DNA of 64,000 nt from Alphaproteobacteria bacterium (GTDB lineage: Bacteria > Pseudomonadota > Alphaproteobacteria > Micropepsales > Micropepsaceae), in contig JAFARO010000004.1 of assembly GCA_019245415.1 (NCBI GenBank), positions 186,001 to 250,000 of the forward strand. The letters are read 5' to 3'. The notes beneath the pieces are model-generated. The model had not been told where the DNA came from. It worked only from the letters and a program-made list of their open reading frames with translations, and did no database searches. Every line of letters begins with the position of its first letter. Within the stretch, counting starts at the first letter, position 1. The translations under genes were made by a program, and so were the position numbers. Shown piece by piece: positions 29,292 to 38,301 of the stretch.

Positions 29292-31220
29292 TCAGCCGAT
29301 CAGTTCTCCCACGGCCCGGAAGGCTTGGTCGATGGCCGAATCGGTATAGGCCGCGAAGCCGGCATCGGAATTGGCGATGGCGATGTTGCCGAAGCGCTGG
29401 CGCCCGACGACGTTGGGACGTTTGTCCGGGGGCGCATCGCCGTCGAACAGCGAGGAATATTCCGGCGCATAGCCATGCGGCCACCGGTTGACGATGATCG
29501 CTTCGATGTCGCGCGCCGGATCGAAACCGCCGGACGAAAGCATCCGGCCCAGCTGCTCGCGGACATTGCGCTCGAAGGTCTCAAATGGCGTCGCCAGCAG
29601 CTCGGCGCGGCCGGTGCGGTTCTGGTCGTATTCAGTCAAGCCGGCGCGGTCCGGCGTGCGCACCATGCGCAGCAGCATCGGCTGCGAGGGTTTGCGCGGA
29701 CTTTGATAACGGCCGATGTCGACCGGCTCGTTCAAGGTCGTGTCGACGAAATAGAGCCCGGGGGAATAAATGCGCGCCACCTTCAGCTGGACGAAGGATT
29801 GCCAATTGCGTATCGCGACATTGGTATACACGAGCGGCGCTTTGACGAGACTATGCAGCGCCGCTTTCTGCTGCGCCGGAAGCTCCGGGCAGAGATAGGG
29901 GATCATCATGTTCCAGCTGGCGAGCACGCAATGTTTGGCGCGTGCGCGCCGCACCGCGCCGCCGCCTGCACTCGGCGTATAGGCGATCTCCACGCCTTCC
30001 TTGGTGGTGCGGGCGCGCACGACGAGGCTGTTGAGCCGAAGCCGCAACGGCGCACCGGGCAGGTCGAGCTTTGAGTAGTCGCAAGGCGCGGTGACGATGT
30101 CTTCCGCTGTTGCGCCTGGTATCGCTTCCGGAATCAGGCGACGAACAATGAGCCGCGCGATCGAGGCATTGCCGTCGGGAAAGTGGAATGTCGGCGAGCC
30201 GCCGGTGGTCAGATAACCCGCCGGCGTATAGCCCATCTTGTCGGTCGCGATCGGCCTCAGCTTCAGTCCCTGGAAGCCGGGAAGCCCGAAACCCCAGCAA
30301 TCGATCGCCGACACCGCATCGATGCCGCATGCCCATTCCTCGTCGGTGTGGTGCTGGTAGAACCACATCACGCCGGGATCGGCTTTCACGACATGCAGCA
30401 GATAGTCGCGGTAGGAAATCTTGGCGAGCCGGTCCTTCTTCTGGTCAGGAGTGAGACCGGGGTAGTAATCCTCGTGTCCGGTCTCGATGCGCAGGATGTC
30501 GGCGCGCACCTGGGGCGAAAACGGAGATTTGTTCAGGAACGCGTGGATCGTCTTCGCCTCGAAGCGGCGGTGCCGCGAACCTGTCGCCACCAATCGGTCG
30601 CGGCCGAAGCTCTCCTTGTCGAAGAACACGCCGAGCGACAGACCGTGGCGGCCATAAATCTCTGGATGGTCGCATTTCCTGGAGAGCGCCACGGGGTCGA
30701 CGCCGATCTGGGCCAGCAATCCCGATGCCGCTTTGCTGTAGGGCGTTGGACTGTCGATCTCGAGCGTGCCGCCATTGATCAGCAGCATCCGCCCGTCGAT
30801 ATGGAACTCGTTGCGCTTGGCATGACCGCCGAAATCGTCGTGGTTCTCCAGGATCAGCACACGCGCGTTGGGCTTGCGCTCCCGATAGAAATGCGCCGCC
30901 GCCAATCCGCTGATCCCGGCGCCTGCGACGATCAGATCGTAGCTTTCGCGATCGTCCTCGAGTTTGGCCGCGCCGTCCCAGAAATCGCCGTCGCGGACTT
31001 CGTGCGCCGCCTCGAAAGAACCCGGATGACTCCCGCGCAGCCCCAGTCGCGTCGGCGGATAGTAACCGGGGGCGTTCTGCGGTTCGCTGCTGGAGGCCGG
31101 CATTGCCGCCGTCGCACTGCCAGTCCCGAGCGCTGCTATCCCGACCGCCGCACCCTGCAGGAAATCGCGCCTGAGGATCGGCCGGTCCATGCCCAGGGCC
31201 TTGTCTCGCTTTCCTGACAC
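29292..31220 (-). CDS. Tat-exported FAD oxidoreductase (spermidine dehydrogenase-like)
   Basis: The 642-residue flavoprotein has a twin-arginine signal (RRDFLQGAAVG, Arg 17-18) and an FAD Rossmann motif 'LIVAGAGISGLAAAHF' followed by 'DDFGGHAKRNEF'. The N-terminal 'DKALGMDRPILRRDFLQG' is a pattern I associate with spermidine dehydrogenases. It would oxidise polyamines in the periplasm to 4-aminobutanal and diaminopropane; the specificity is inferred. The start is GTG. The two aldehyde dehydrogenase genes lie directly upstream on the same strand, across a repeat element, and fit this pathway. Confidence 0.75.
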   Translation of the reverse strand: MSGKRDKALGMDRPILRRDFLQGAAVGIAALGTGSATAAMPASSSEPQNAPGYYPPTRLGLRGSHPGSFEAAHEVRDGDFWDGAAKLEDDRESYDLIVAGAGISGLAAAHFYRERKPNARVLILENHDDFGGHAKRNEFHIDGRMLLINGGTLEIDSPTPYSKAASGLLAQIGVDPVALSRKCDHPEIYGRHGLSLGVFFDKESFGRDRLVATGSRHRRFEAKTIHAFLNKSPFSPQVRADILRIETGHEDYYPGLTPDQKKDRLAKISYRDYLLHVVKADPGVMWFYQHHTDEEWACGIDAVSAIDCWGFGLPGFQGLKLRPIATDKMGYTPAGYLTTGGSPTFHFPDGNASIARLIVRRLIPEAIPGATAEDIVTAPCDYSKLDLPGAPLRLRLNSLVVRARTTKEGVEIAYTPSAGGGAVRRARAKHCVLASWNMMIPYLCPELPAQQKAALHSLVKAPLVYTNVAIRNWQSFVQLKVARIYSPGLYFVDTTLNEPVDIGRYQSPRKPSQPMLLRMVRTPDRAGLTEYDQNRTGRAELLATPFETFERNVREQLGRMLSSGGFDPARDIEAIIVNRWPHGYAPEYSSLFDGDAPPDKRPNVVGRQRFGNIAIANSDAGFAAYTDSAIDQAFRAVGELIG

Positions 31221-31239
31221 GGTTCGCCCCGCTTTTGTT

Positions 31240-31330
31240 CGTCATGGCCGGGCTTGACCCGGCCATCCAACTTCTCCTGCGCTCGCTAGCGCTCGCGCAC
31301 TGAATGGCCGCCTCGAGGGCGGCCATGACG
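31240..31330. repeat. Palindromic intergenic repeat element (REP/MITE-like)
   Basis: A 91-base element is bounded by a perfect 10-bp inverted repeat, CGTCATGGCC (31240-31249) and GGCCATGACG (31321-31330). Inside are two further hairpins, ATGGCCGGG/CCCGGCCAT (31244-31252 with 31258-31266, 5-base loop) and ATGGCCGCC/GGCGGCCAT (31304-31312 with 31318-31326, 5-base loop), and a central GCGCT-CGCT-AGCGC. 'GTCATGGCCGGGCTTGACCCGGCCATC' type blocks recur between genes in many Alphaproteobacteria. No open reading frame or transposase is present. Confidence 0.7.
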
Positions 31331-31338
31331 GTCAACTA

Positions 31339-32790
31339 CTATATCCCGCCCAAGCAGAGATATTTGATTTCCAGATAGTCATCGATGCCGTATTTCGATC
31401 CCTCTCGGCCGAGTCCGGATTGCTTGACGCCGCCGAACGGCGCGACCGCGGTCGAGATCAGCCCGGTGTTGATGCCGACGATGCCGGCTTCGATCGCCTC
31501 GGCGACGCGCCACACCCGTCCCAGATCGCGCGCGTAGAAATAGGCCGCCAGCCCGAATTCGGTATCGTTGGCAAGACGGATCGCATCGGCGTCGGTCTTG
31601 AAGCGGATGACGGGCGCCAGCGGCCCGAAGGTTTCTTCCTTTGCCACCAACATGTCCTGCGTCGCGTCCGCGATCAGGGTCGGCTCAAAGAAGGTGCGGC
31701 CGAGCGCATGTCGATGGCCGCCCATCACCAGCCGGCCGCCCTTGGCCAGTGCATCGGCGACATGCTCTTCCACTTTCCTCACCGCGGCTTCGTCGATCAG
31801 CGGGCCCTGGGTCACGCCGAGCTCGGTTCCCGGTCCGACCTTCAGCTTTCCCACGGCGCTCGCGAGCTTGGCGACGAAGGCATCATAGACGGCGTCCTGC
31901 ACATAGAGGCGGTTGGCGCAGACGCAGGTCTGTCCGGTGTTGCGGTATTTCGAGGCGATGGTGCCTTCGACCGCGGCGTCCAGATCGGCATCGTCGAAGA
32001 CGATGAAGGGCGCATTGCCGCCCAACTCCATCGATACCTTCTTCACCGTCGGCGCGCATTGCGCCAGAAGCTGGCGGCCGATCTCGGTCGAGCCGGTGAA
32101 GGTGAGCTTGGCGACATCGGGATTGGCGGTCATCTCCGCCCCGATCTCGCGCGCCGATCCGGTAATGACGTTGAACACGCCGGGCGGAACGCCGGCGCGG
32201 TTCGCGAGCTCTGCCAGCGCCAATGCAGAGAACGGCGTCTGCGACGCGGGCTTGCAGACGAAGGTGCAGCCCGCCGCCAGAGCCGGTCCCGCCTTGCGCC
32301 CGATCATGGCCGACGGAAAATTCCACGGCGTGATGGCGCAGACCACGCCGATGGGCTGCTTGAGCACGACGATGCGCTTGTCCGCGGCATGGCTCGGGAT
32401 CACGTCGCCATAGACGCGCCTTCCTTCCTCCGCGAACCACTCAATGAACGAGGCGCTGTAGGCGACTTCGCCTTTGGATTCGGCGAACGGCTTTCCCTGC
32501 TCCGAGGTCATGATCAGTGCCAGGTCGTCCGCGTGGGCGAGCATCAGATCGTTCCAGCGGCGCAGGATCGTGGCGCGTTCGCCAGCGGTCTTCGCAGCCC
32601 AGGACGGGAAGGCGCGCTTGGCGGCGGTGATCGCCGCCCGGGTTTCCGTTCCAAGGAATTTCGGCACCGTGCCGATGATGTCTCCTGTCGCGGGATTGGT
32701 CACATCGATGGCGCCGCCGCTATCGGCATTGTGCCATTCGCCGCCGACGTAACAGAGCTGGCGCAACAGCGATGGGTCTTTGAGGTGCAT
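31339..32790 (-). CDS. gabD: Succinate-semialdehyde dehydrogenase
   Basis: The 483-residue enzyme of the GabD type has catalytic Glu in 'MELGGNAPFIVFDDAD' and Cys in 'YRNTGQTCVCANRLYVQ', the second Cys being the redox-sensitive partner seen in GabD. The cofactor segment is 'ITPWNFPSAMIGRKAGPALAAGC'. It oxidises succinate semialdehyde to succinate with NADP. The ATG at 32790 is preferred to the in-frame GTG at 32799 (which would overlap the previous stop) because GGAG precedes it at normal distance. It closes the GABA route. Confidence 0.92.
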   Translation of the reverse strand: MHLKDPSLLRQLCYVGGEWHNADSGGAIDVTNPATGDIIGTVPKFLGTETRAAITAAKRAFPSWAAKTAGERATILRRWNDLMLAHADDLALIMTSEQGKPFAESKGEVAYSASFIEWFAEEGRRVYGDVIPSHAADKRIVVLKQPIGVVCAITPWNFPSAMIGRKAGPALAAGCTFVCKPASQTPFSALALAELANRAGVPPGVFNVITGSAREIGAEMTANPDVAKLTFTGSTEIGRQLLAQCAPTVKKVSMELGGNAPFIVFDDADLDAAVEGTIASKYRNTGQTCVCANRLYVQDAVYDAFVAKLASAVGKLKVGPGTELGVTQGPLIDEAAVRKVEEHVADALAKGGRLVMGGHRHALGRTFFEPTLIADATQDMLVAKEETFGPLAPVIRFKTDADAIRLANDTEFGLAAYFYARDLGRVWRVAEAIEAGIVGINTGLISTAVAPFGGVKQSGLGREGSKYGIDDYLEIKYLCLGGI

Positions 32791-32795
32791 GCCAC

Positions 32796-34214
32796 TCACT
32801 CCGGCGTCAGCACGGCCTTGACTTCGAGATACTCGCGGAAACCGAATTCGCCGGCCTCGCGCCCGTTGCCCGAACGCTTGTAGCCGCCGAAGGGTGCCGC
32901 CGGGTCTTCCGGCGCGCCGTTGACATAGACATTGCCGGCACGCAAACGCGCGGCGATCTTGAGCGCGTGCGCGGTGTCGCCCGACTCGACATAGGCCGCC
33001 AGCCCATAGGGCGTGTCGTTGGCGATGCGCACCGCCTCGTCTTCGTCCTTGTACGCAATGATGGCCAGGACCGGCCCGAAGATCTCCTCGCGCGCGATGG
33101 TCATGGAATTGTTGACATGGGCGAAGACGGTCGGCTGCACGAAATAGCCTTTGTCGCGCGCGGGCTCGGCCCCGCCGCAGACCAGCATCGCGCCTTCCTC
33201 GATGCCGGCCTTGATCAGCCGGCGTACCTTCTCGAATTGCGCCTTGCCGGAGAGCGGGCCCATGACGGTGTCGGGATCGCGCGGATCGCCGACAGTGACG
33301 TCCTCCGCCGCCGCGCGCGCAGCGGCGATGGCTTTGTCTTCGAGCGCCTTAGGCACCAACATGCGCGTCGGCGCATTGCAGGACTGGCCGGTGTTGCCAA
33401 AGCAGGACAGCGCACCGCGCTTCACCGCCTCCTCGATATCGGCGTCGGCAAGGATCACGTTGGCGGATTTGCCGCCAAGCTCAAGCGTCACGCGCTTGAC
33501 GGTATCGGCGGCGGCTTTGCTGACCGCCACTCCGCCGCGCGTCGAGCCAGTGAACGAGACCATGTCGATGCCGGGATGGCTCGCTAGCGCCTGTCCGACC
33601 GTGGGTCCGTCGCCGTGAACGAGATTGAACACGCCGGCGGGCGTCTTCGCCGCATCCAGAATCTCCGTGACGATCACCGCGCTGACCGGCGTGAACTCGC
33701 TCGGCTTCAAAACCATGGTGCACCCCGCCGCCAGGGCGGGAAAAACCTTGAGCGCGATCTGGTTGATCGGCCAGTTCCACGGCGTGATCAATCCGCACAC
33801 CCCAATGGGCTCGTGCATGATGGTGATGCGGCCGTTCTTCTCTTCGAATTCGAAATCGCTCAGGACACGGATGGTCTCATCGAGGTGCTGCAGTCCCGCA
33901 GCGGCCTGCGCCTCCCGCGACAGGCTGAGCGGCGCCCCCATCTCGCCGGTGATGGCGTCGACCAGATCGTCGAAGCGCTTCTCGAACGCTGCGCGCACTG
34001 CCTTCAACAGGTCGAGGCGTGTGGCGCGCGTCGATTGCGACCAGGTCTCGAAGGCCGTGCGTGCCGCAGCGACGGCGCGGTCGACATCGGCCGCGGTGCC
34101 CAGGCTGATGCGCGCGAACGCTTGCTCGGTCGCTGGGTCGACGACATCGAAGGGATGGCTTTCGGCCGGCTCCACCCAGCGGCCGCCGATATAGAATTTC
34201 GTCAGGTCGCGCAT
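32796..34214 (-). CDS. NAD-dependent aldehyde dehydrogenase
   Basis: The 472-residue ALDH has catalytic Glu in 'LELGGKSANVILADAD' and Cys in 'FGNTGQSCNAPTRM'. The cofactor segment is 'ITPWNWPINQIALKVFPALAAGC'. The family is a broad-specificity NAD aldehyde dehydrogenase (related to betaine and 4-aminobutanal dehydrogenases). With a spermidine dehydrogenase-like gene and gabD downstream, a 4-aminobutanal to GABA role is plausible, but no transaminase is present in the window. It is separated from gabD by 5 bases. Confidence 0.88.
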   Translation of the reverse strand: MRDLTKFYIGGRWVEPAESHPFDVVDPATEQAFARISLGTAADVDRAVAAARTAFETWSQSTRATRLDLLKAVRAAFEKRFDDLVDAITGEMGAPLSLSREAQAAAGLQHLDETIRVLSDFEFEEKNGRITIMHEPIGVCGLITPWNWPINQIALKVFPALAAGCTMVLKPSEFTPVSAVIVTEILDAAKTPAGVFNLVHGDGPTVGQALASHPGIDMVSFTGSTRGGVAVSKAAADTVKRVTLELGGKSANVILADADIEEAVKRGALSCFGNTGQSCNAPTRMLVPKALEDKAIAAARAAAEDVTVGDPRDPDTVMGPLSGKAQFEKVRRLIKAGIEEGAMLVCGGAEPARDKGYFVQPTVFAHVNNSMTIAREEIFGPVLAIIAYKDEDEAVRIANDTPYGLAAYVESGDTAHALKIAARLRAGNVYVNGAPEDPAAPFGGYKRSGNGREAGEFGFREYLEVKAVLTPE

Positions 34215-34282
34215 GATCCTGTCCTTCGCATTCGGCACCGTTGTAGCCGGTTTGATGCGGGGCTGGGTAGATTGGCGCGGGG

Positions 34283-35236
34283 CTAATCCTTGGGCGCCGA
34301 AAACGAAGCGGCCATCGTCTGGCGGCACGCTTTTCGGATGGACGCTTCCGCTGCGACCACGCATTCGCGGCCCTCGGCGATGGCTTCCCTGGCGCGGTGA
34401 AAGTCCATCCAACCGAAATTGGGCAGGCTCGGACGAAGCAGCACGTCTGGCGGATCGCCGGCCAGGCGCATGCGCGTGATGCGGTCCTGCATGATGTTGA
34501 GCGAATTGGCCAGCACCTCAAAATAGCTGGGGAACTCGGGCGAGGGCTGCAGCATCCGTTCCAGGATCGGCCCGACCGCGGTCTTCAGCCAGTCCGGAAT
34601 GGCCTCCGGCACCGCGGGCGCGGCCTCCGGCACCTCCGCCTCGTCGAAGCGGCGGCCGACCAGATTGGCGTTCAGATCCACGGCGATGACGATATCCGCT
34701 CCGAGCGCGCGGGCGAGCGAGATCGGCACAGGATCGACCAGGCCGCCATCGATCAGCCAGCCATCGCCTTCGCTCAGTCTTTCGGGGGTGAAGATTCCGG
34801 GCATTCCGATGGAGGCGCGCACGGCGCGTCCGATGGGTCCTTTCTGGAGCCAGATCTCGCGGCCGGTGGCGAGCTCGGTAGCGACGGAGCCGAAGCGCAC
34901 GGGCAGCGCCTCGATATCGCCTTCGATTCCCAGTTCCGCGAGGAAGGTTTCCACCCGTCGCCCTTGGATCAAACCTCCCGAGGCGAGGCGGAAGTCGAAC
35001 ATCCCGGCGGTATCGAGCCTGCCGAAATTCTCCATGCGGGTCTTGAGTTGCTCGAGCCGTCCGGTCGCGAAGGCCGCGCCGACCAGTGCACCGATCGAAG
35101 TGCCGGCGACGATCTGCGGCGCGATGCCGAGCGCCGCCAGCCCTTCGATGATGCCGATCAGCGACCAGCCGCGGGCGGCCCCGCTGCCGAGAGCGAGGCC
35201 GATCTTGGGGCCCGTGGTCCTGGAGTGGTTGCGCAT
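34283..35236 (-). CDS. Patatin-like phospholipase (RssA-like)
   Basis: The 317-residue protein has the oxyanion loop 'LGSGAARGWSLIGII', the nucleophile elbow GTSIG and the catalytic Asp motif DGGLVDPVP, so a Ser-Asp dyad is complete. The C-terminal part (about 240-317) has 'LKTAVGPILERML' and a conserved 'MQDRITRMRL' found in RssA/YlbK-type proteins. It hydrolyses acyl-ester lipids, with unknown natural substrate. It is a single-gene unit between the ALDH and HdeD-like genes. Confidence 0.9.
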   Translation of the reverse strand: MRNHSRTTGPKIGLALGSGAARGWSLIGIIEGLAALGIAPQIVAGTSIGALVGAAFATGRLEQLKTRMENFGRLDTAGMFDFRLASGGLIQGRRVETFLAELGIEGDIEALPVRFGSVATELATGREIWLQKGPIGRAVRASIGMPGIFTPERLSEGDGWLIDGGLVDPVPISLARALGADIVIAVDLNANLVGRRFDEAEVPEAAPAVPEAIPDWLKTAVGPILERMLQPSPEFPSYFEVLANSLNIMQDRITRMRLAGDPPDVLLRPSLPNFGWMDFHRAREAIAEGRECVVAAEASIRKACRQTMAASFSAPKD

Positions 35237-35321
35237 GCTTGGCGGCTCGCAGGAATGAAGACGACTACCGACGTGCGGCAGAGTGCCTGTCCGCAAACAC
35301 GCCCGCAATCGCCTCGTGGGA

Positions 35322-35903
35322 TCAGGCCGCTTTCGGCGCCGCTCCCACCACACCGCGGATCGTGCCGGCGACCGTGGCGATGGCGATACCCGATGTGGCG
35401 AGGTTTACTCCGACCACGGTGCCCAGCGCCCAGGCTGCCGAACCCGGCCATCCGGCGATGATCAGTCCGGCCAGGACGAGATCGACGGCGCCGCTGAACA
35501 GCATCCATCCCCAGGAGCTCCGGAAGGCGTCGCGCGCGGCGATGGCGGCGGCAATCTGGAACAGGCCTTCGGCGATGAAGAAGGCGATCAGTACCAAGGT
35601 GAGGGTGATGACGCCCGCGACCGGATGCCAGAGCAGCAGCACGCCTGTGAACAGCGCGAGCGCTCCCGTGAACAAGGCCCAGACGAAGCCGGAAACACTG
35701 GGCGCCATGAACAGGAGCGCCAGGCTGAAAATGCCGCTGAGCAGGAACAGCCAGCCGACATAGGTTTCGATGGCGACGCTGGAGATCAGCGGCCAGATCA
35801 CCGCGGCGACGCCCAGCAGAATCATGATGATGCCTTGCGCCAGGAACAGGGCGGAATGGGTTCGTACCGAGTCCCGGAGCGTTTGGTGGTCGGTCGGGTG
35901 CAT
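35322..35903 (-). CDS. HdeD family membrane protein
   Basis: The 193-residue protein has six predicted membrane helices in pairs, with 'LFLAQGIIMILLGVAAVIWP' and the later 'WGWMLFSGAVDLVLAGLIIAGWPGSAAWALG'. The repeated helix-pair/WP pattern is the DUF308/HdeD family, tied in E. coli to acid resistance at high cell density. The ATG at 35903 has a GGGAG ribosome site upstream. It is divergent from the imu operon, sharing a 189-base control region. Confidence 0.88.
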   Translation of the reverse strand: MHPTDHQTLRDSVRTHSALFLAQGIIMILLGVAAVIWPLISSVAIETYVGWLFLLSGIFSLALLFMAPSVSGFVWALFTGALALFTGVLLLWHPVAGVITLTLVLIAFFIAEGLFQIAAAIAARDAFRSSWGWMLFSGAVDLVLAGLIIAGWPGSAAWALGTVVGVNLATSGIAIATVAGTIRGVVGAAPKAA

Positions 35904-36057
35904 GTGTGTCTCCCGTGAGTTCAGTGGCCTCATTTTCGGTGGTTGAGTCCAGTTTACCTTGATGGAGGTCAAATTGCCCTCCTGCTCTAGATATGGTGGG
36001 CGGGGCGGCATGGCGGCCTAGGGTTAGAGAGAATTTTCTTTCTCTATCAGAGTCTTA

Positions 36058-36086
36058 TTGACTTTCGTTCCTTATATGTTCTTAAT
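36058..36086 (+). promoter_or_regulatory. imuA promoter (leaderless) with embedded LexA box
   Basis: TTGACT (36058-36063) and CTTAAT (36081-36086) have a 17-base spacer. The LexA box sits inside the spacer, so LexA binding would block RNA polymerase. The expected transcription start would fall at or within a base or two of the imuA ATG (36093), giving a leaderless message. Confidence 0.65.
36067..36081. promoter_or_regulatory. LexA (SOS) box GTTC-N7-GTTC of the imu operon
   Basis: The sequence is GTTC CTTATAT GTTC, a perfect match to the alphaproteobacterial LexA consensus. It lies 12 bases before the imuA start. The imuA-imuB-dnaE2 operon is a known SOS target in Caulobacter and relatives, so this assignment is firm. 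Confidence 0.9.
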
Positions 36087-36092
36087 CCGCCG

Positions 36093-36866
36093 ATGACGGC
36101 GAACATCGCCCTGAAGCATCTGGAAACGGTCCTCAATCCCCGGCGCAGGGCAGAGGAGACCCCCGTGCCCTTGGGGCATGCTGGAGCCGATGCCGTGCTG
36201 GGCGGCGGCTTGAAGCGCGCGGCGCTGCATGAGGTTTTCGCTCCCGCCGGTCACGAAAGCGCCGCGACGGGTTTTGCGGCCTGTCTCGCCGCGCGGCTCG
36301 CGGCGAACAGAAGCATGCTCTGGATCCGCCAGGATTATTGCGCGCTGGAATTCGGCGAGCTGGCGGCGACGGGATTGCTCGAGCTGGGTCTCGCGCCGGC
36401 GCGCGTGCTGGTGATGCGCGCGGCGCAGGCGGAGGATGGCTTGCGGGCGGCGCTGGAGGCGCTGCGCTGCCGCGCCTTGGGTGCTGTCGTCATCGAGCTT
36501 TGCGGCAATCCCAAAGACCTCGATCTCACCGCCAGCCGCAGGCTCACCCTGGCGGCGGAGGAGAACGGCGTGGCGGCACTGATGTTGCGTTTTACGGCTC
36601 GCATCGAACCCGGCAGCGCCCAGACTCGCTGGCGCGTGCGCGCGGCGCCGTCACCGGACGAAGAAGAAAATTGGGGACAGCCGCGCATCGAAGCCGAACT
36701 CCTGCGCAACCGGCAGGGCGGCACGGGCTGTTGGGTCATGGAATGGAGTTGTGACGATGGGATCTTCCGCGACCCCGCGACGGATCGTGGCGCTGTGGTT
36801 TCCGCGGCTGGCGACCGACCGGCTCCAGCGGCGCTGGCAAAGGAGCGAAGGACCGCCGCCGCCTGA
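36093..36866 (+). CDS. imuA: SOS-inducible mutasome protein ImuA
   Basis: The 257-residue protein is a RecA/SulA-like fold protein of the ImuA family, with 'GADAVLGGGLKRAALHEVFAP', 'CLAARLAANRSMLWIRQD' and 'RRLTLAAEENGVAALMLR'. Its Walker A is degenerate (AGHESAAT at the loop position), as usual in ImuA. It cooperates with ImuB and DnaE2 in damage-induced mutagenesis. Its 3' end overlaps imuB by 110 bases. Confidence 0.9.
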   Translation: MTANIALKHLETVLNPRRRAEETPVPLGHAGADAVLGGGLKRAALHEVFAPAGHESAATGFAACLAARLAANRSMLWIRQDYCALEFGELAATGLLELGLAPARVLVMRAAQAEDGLRAALEALRCRALGAVVIELCGNPKDLDLTASRRLTLAAEENGVAALMLRFTARIEPGSAQTRWRVRAAPSPDEEENWGQPRIEAELLRNRQGGTGCWVMEWSCDDGIFRDPATDRGAVVSAAGDRPAPAALAKERRTAAA

Positions 36867-38295
36867 CGCGCCGGGACTGGTGGTCGCGGGCAGGAGCGGC
36901 AATACGCAGCTTGTCGCAGCACTCGACCGTAAGGCATCCGCGCTCGGTCTGTATGTCGGCCAGCCGCTCGCCAATGCGCGCGCCATGGTGCCGGCCTTGC
37001 GCGTGGTCGCGGAAGATGCGCCCGCCGATGCCAAGCTGCTGGCGCGCATCGCCGATTGGTGCGACCGCTACACGCCCTTCGTCGCCCTCGACCCGCCGCG
37101 TGGATTGCTGCTTGATGTCAGCGGCGTCGGCCATCTCTTCGACGGCGAGCAGGCGCTGCTGGACCGCATCCGCGCCGAATTGCGCCGCCAGGGCTTTGCC
37201 GTGCGCGGCGCGATGGCCTCAACCGCCCTGGCCGCGCGCGCGCTCGCCCGCCATCGCGACGGTTGTGTGGTCGCGCCGGGGGACGAATCGAAAGCCGTGG
37301 CGCCGCTGCCGATCGAGGCGCTGGACCTCGACGAGCCGGCGACGCATGCCTTCCGCCGCGCCGGGCTCAAGACCATCGGCCAAGCTGCCGGCCGCAAGCG
37401 CGCCGAGCTGACCGCGCGTTTCGGCTCGCGTCTCGTCTATATGATCGATACCGCGCTCGCCCGCGCCAACGCTCCGATCTCGCCGCGCCGGCCGTTGCCC
37501 GACTATCGCGCCGAGCGCAATTTCGCAGAGCCGGTCGCGACCGAGGACATTATCCGTCAGACCTTGCTGGCGCTGGCGGGCGCATTGTCGGAGCTGCTGG
37601 AGAAACGCGGCGAGGGCGCCCGGCGGCTGGAAGCGGTGTTCTTCCGCGCCGACGGCATCGTGCGGCGCATCGCGGTCGAAGCCGGCGCGCCGTTGCGCGA
37701 GCCGAACGCGATGGTCAGGCTGTTCCACGAGAAACTCGCAGCATTGGCCGATCCGCTCGATCCGGGGTTTGGTTTCGATCTGATCCGGCTCTGCGCCGAC
37801 CGCATCGGCCGCGCGGAAGCTGAGGCGCAGCAGTTGGATTCCGATGCCGGGCGCGAACGCGAACTGCGCTTGCTGGTCGACCGGCTGGCGGCACGCTTCG
37901 GCCGGGATCGCATCCTCGCCTTCCATCCGTGCGACACGAATATCCCCGAACACGCCTTTGCGCTTCTGCCGGCGCAGCATGCCGGGCCTGCCGAGCGTCC
38001 CTGGAAAAAGCTGCGCGGTGCGAAAGAAGCGCCGCGCCGGCCCTTGCGGCTGTTCGCGCGGCCGGAGCGGCTTGGCCTGCTGCGCGCGGTCGATGGCCGC
38101 TATCACATGCGCTGGCGCAACACCCAGCGCTTGCTCACCCGCATCGAGGGCCCCGAGCGCATCGCCATGGAATGGTGGCGCAGCGCCGAGCCCACCCGCG
38201 ACTACTACCGCGTCGAGGACGAGAACGGACGCCGCTTCTGGCTCTGCCGCGATGCGCAGAGTGGGCAGTGGTCGGTGCAGGGGGGGTTCGCTTGA
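36757..38295 (+). CDS. imuB: Y-family-like DNA polymerase protein ImuB
   Basis: The 512-residue protein begins 'RRIVALWFPRLATDRLQRRW', has 'FVALDPPRGLLLDVSGVGHLF' (the acidic palm motif is altered, typical of catalytically inactive ImuB) and ends 'FWLCRDAQSGQWSVQGGFA'. ImuB is an adaptor that ties ImuA and DnaE2 to the replication clamp. The ATG at 36757 has GGAG 8 bases upstream; the GTG at 36751 has too short a spacing. The gene begins inside imuA. It normally abuts dnaE2, but here 670 bases intervene. Confidence 0.93.
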   Translation: MGSSATPRRIVALWFPRLATDRLQRRWQRSEGPPPPDAPGLVVAGRSGNTQLVAALDRKASALGLYVGQPLANARAMVPALRVVAEDAPADAKLLARIADWCDRYTPFVALDPPRGLLLDVSGVGHLFDGEQALLDRIRAELRRQGFAVRGAMASTALAARALARHRDGCVVAPGDESKAVAPLPIEALDLDEPATHAFRRAGLKTIGQAAGRKRAELTARFGSRLVYMIDTALARANAPISPRRPLPDYRAERNFAEPVATEDIIRQTLLALAGALSELLEKRGEGARRLEAVFFRADGIVRRIAVEAGAPLREPNAMVRLFHEKLAALADPLDPGFGFDLIRLCADRIGRAEAEAQQLDSDAGRERELRLLVDRLAARFGRDRILAFHPCDTNIPEHAFALLPAQHAGPAERPWKKLRGAKEAPRRPLRLFARPERLGLLRAVDGRYHMRWRNTQRLLTRIEGPERIAMEWWRSAEPTRDYYRVEDENGRRFWLCRDAQSGQWSVQGGFA

Positions 38296-38301
38296 AAAAC
38301 G

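Noticed and set aside
31240-31330. A tRNA gene suggested by the cloverleaf-like pairing
   Set aside because: There is no TTCGA/GGTTCGA T-loop, anticodon arm or CCA end; the pairs are symmetrical inverted repeats typical of an intergenic repeat.
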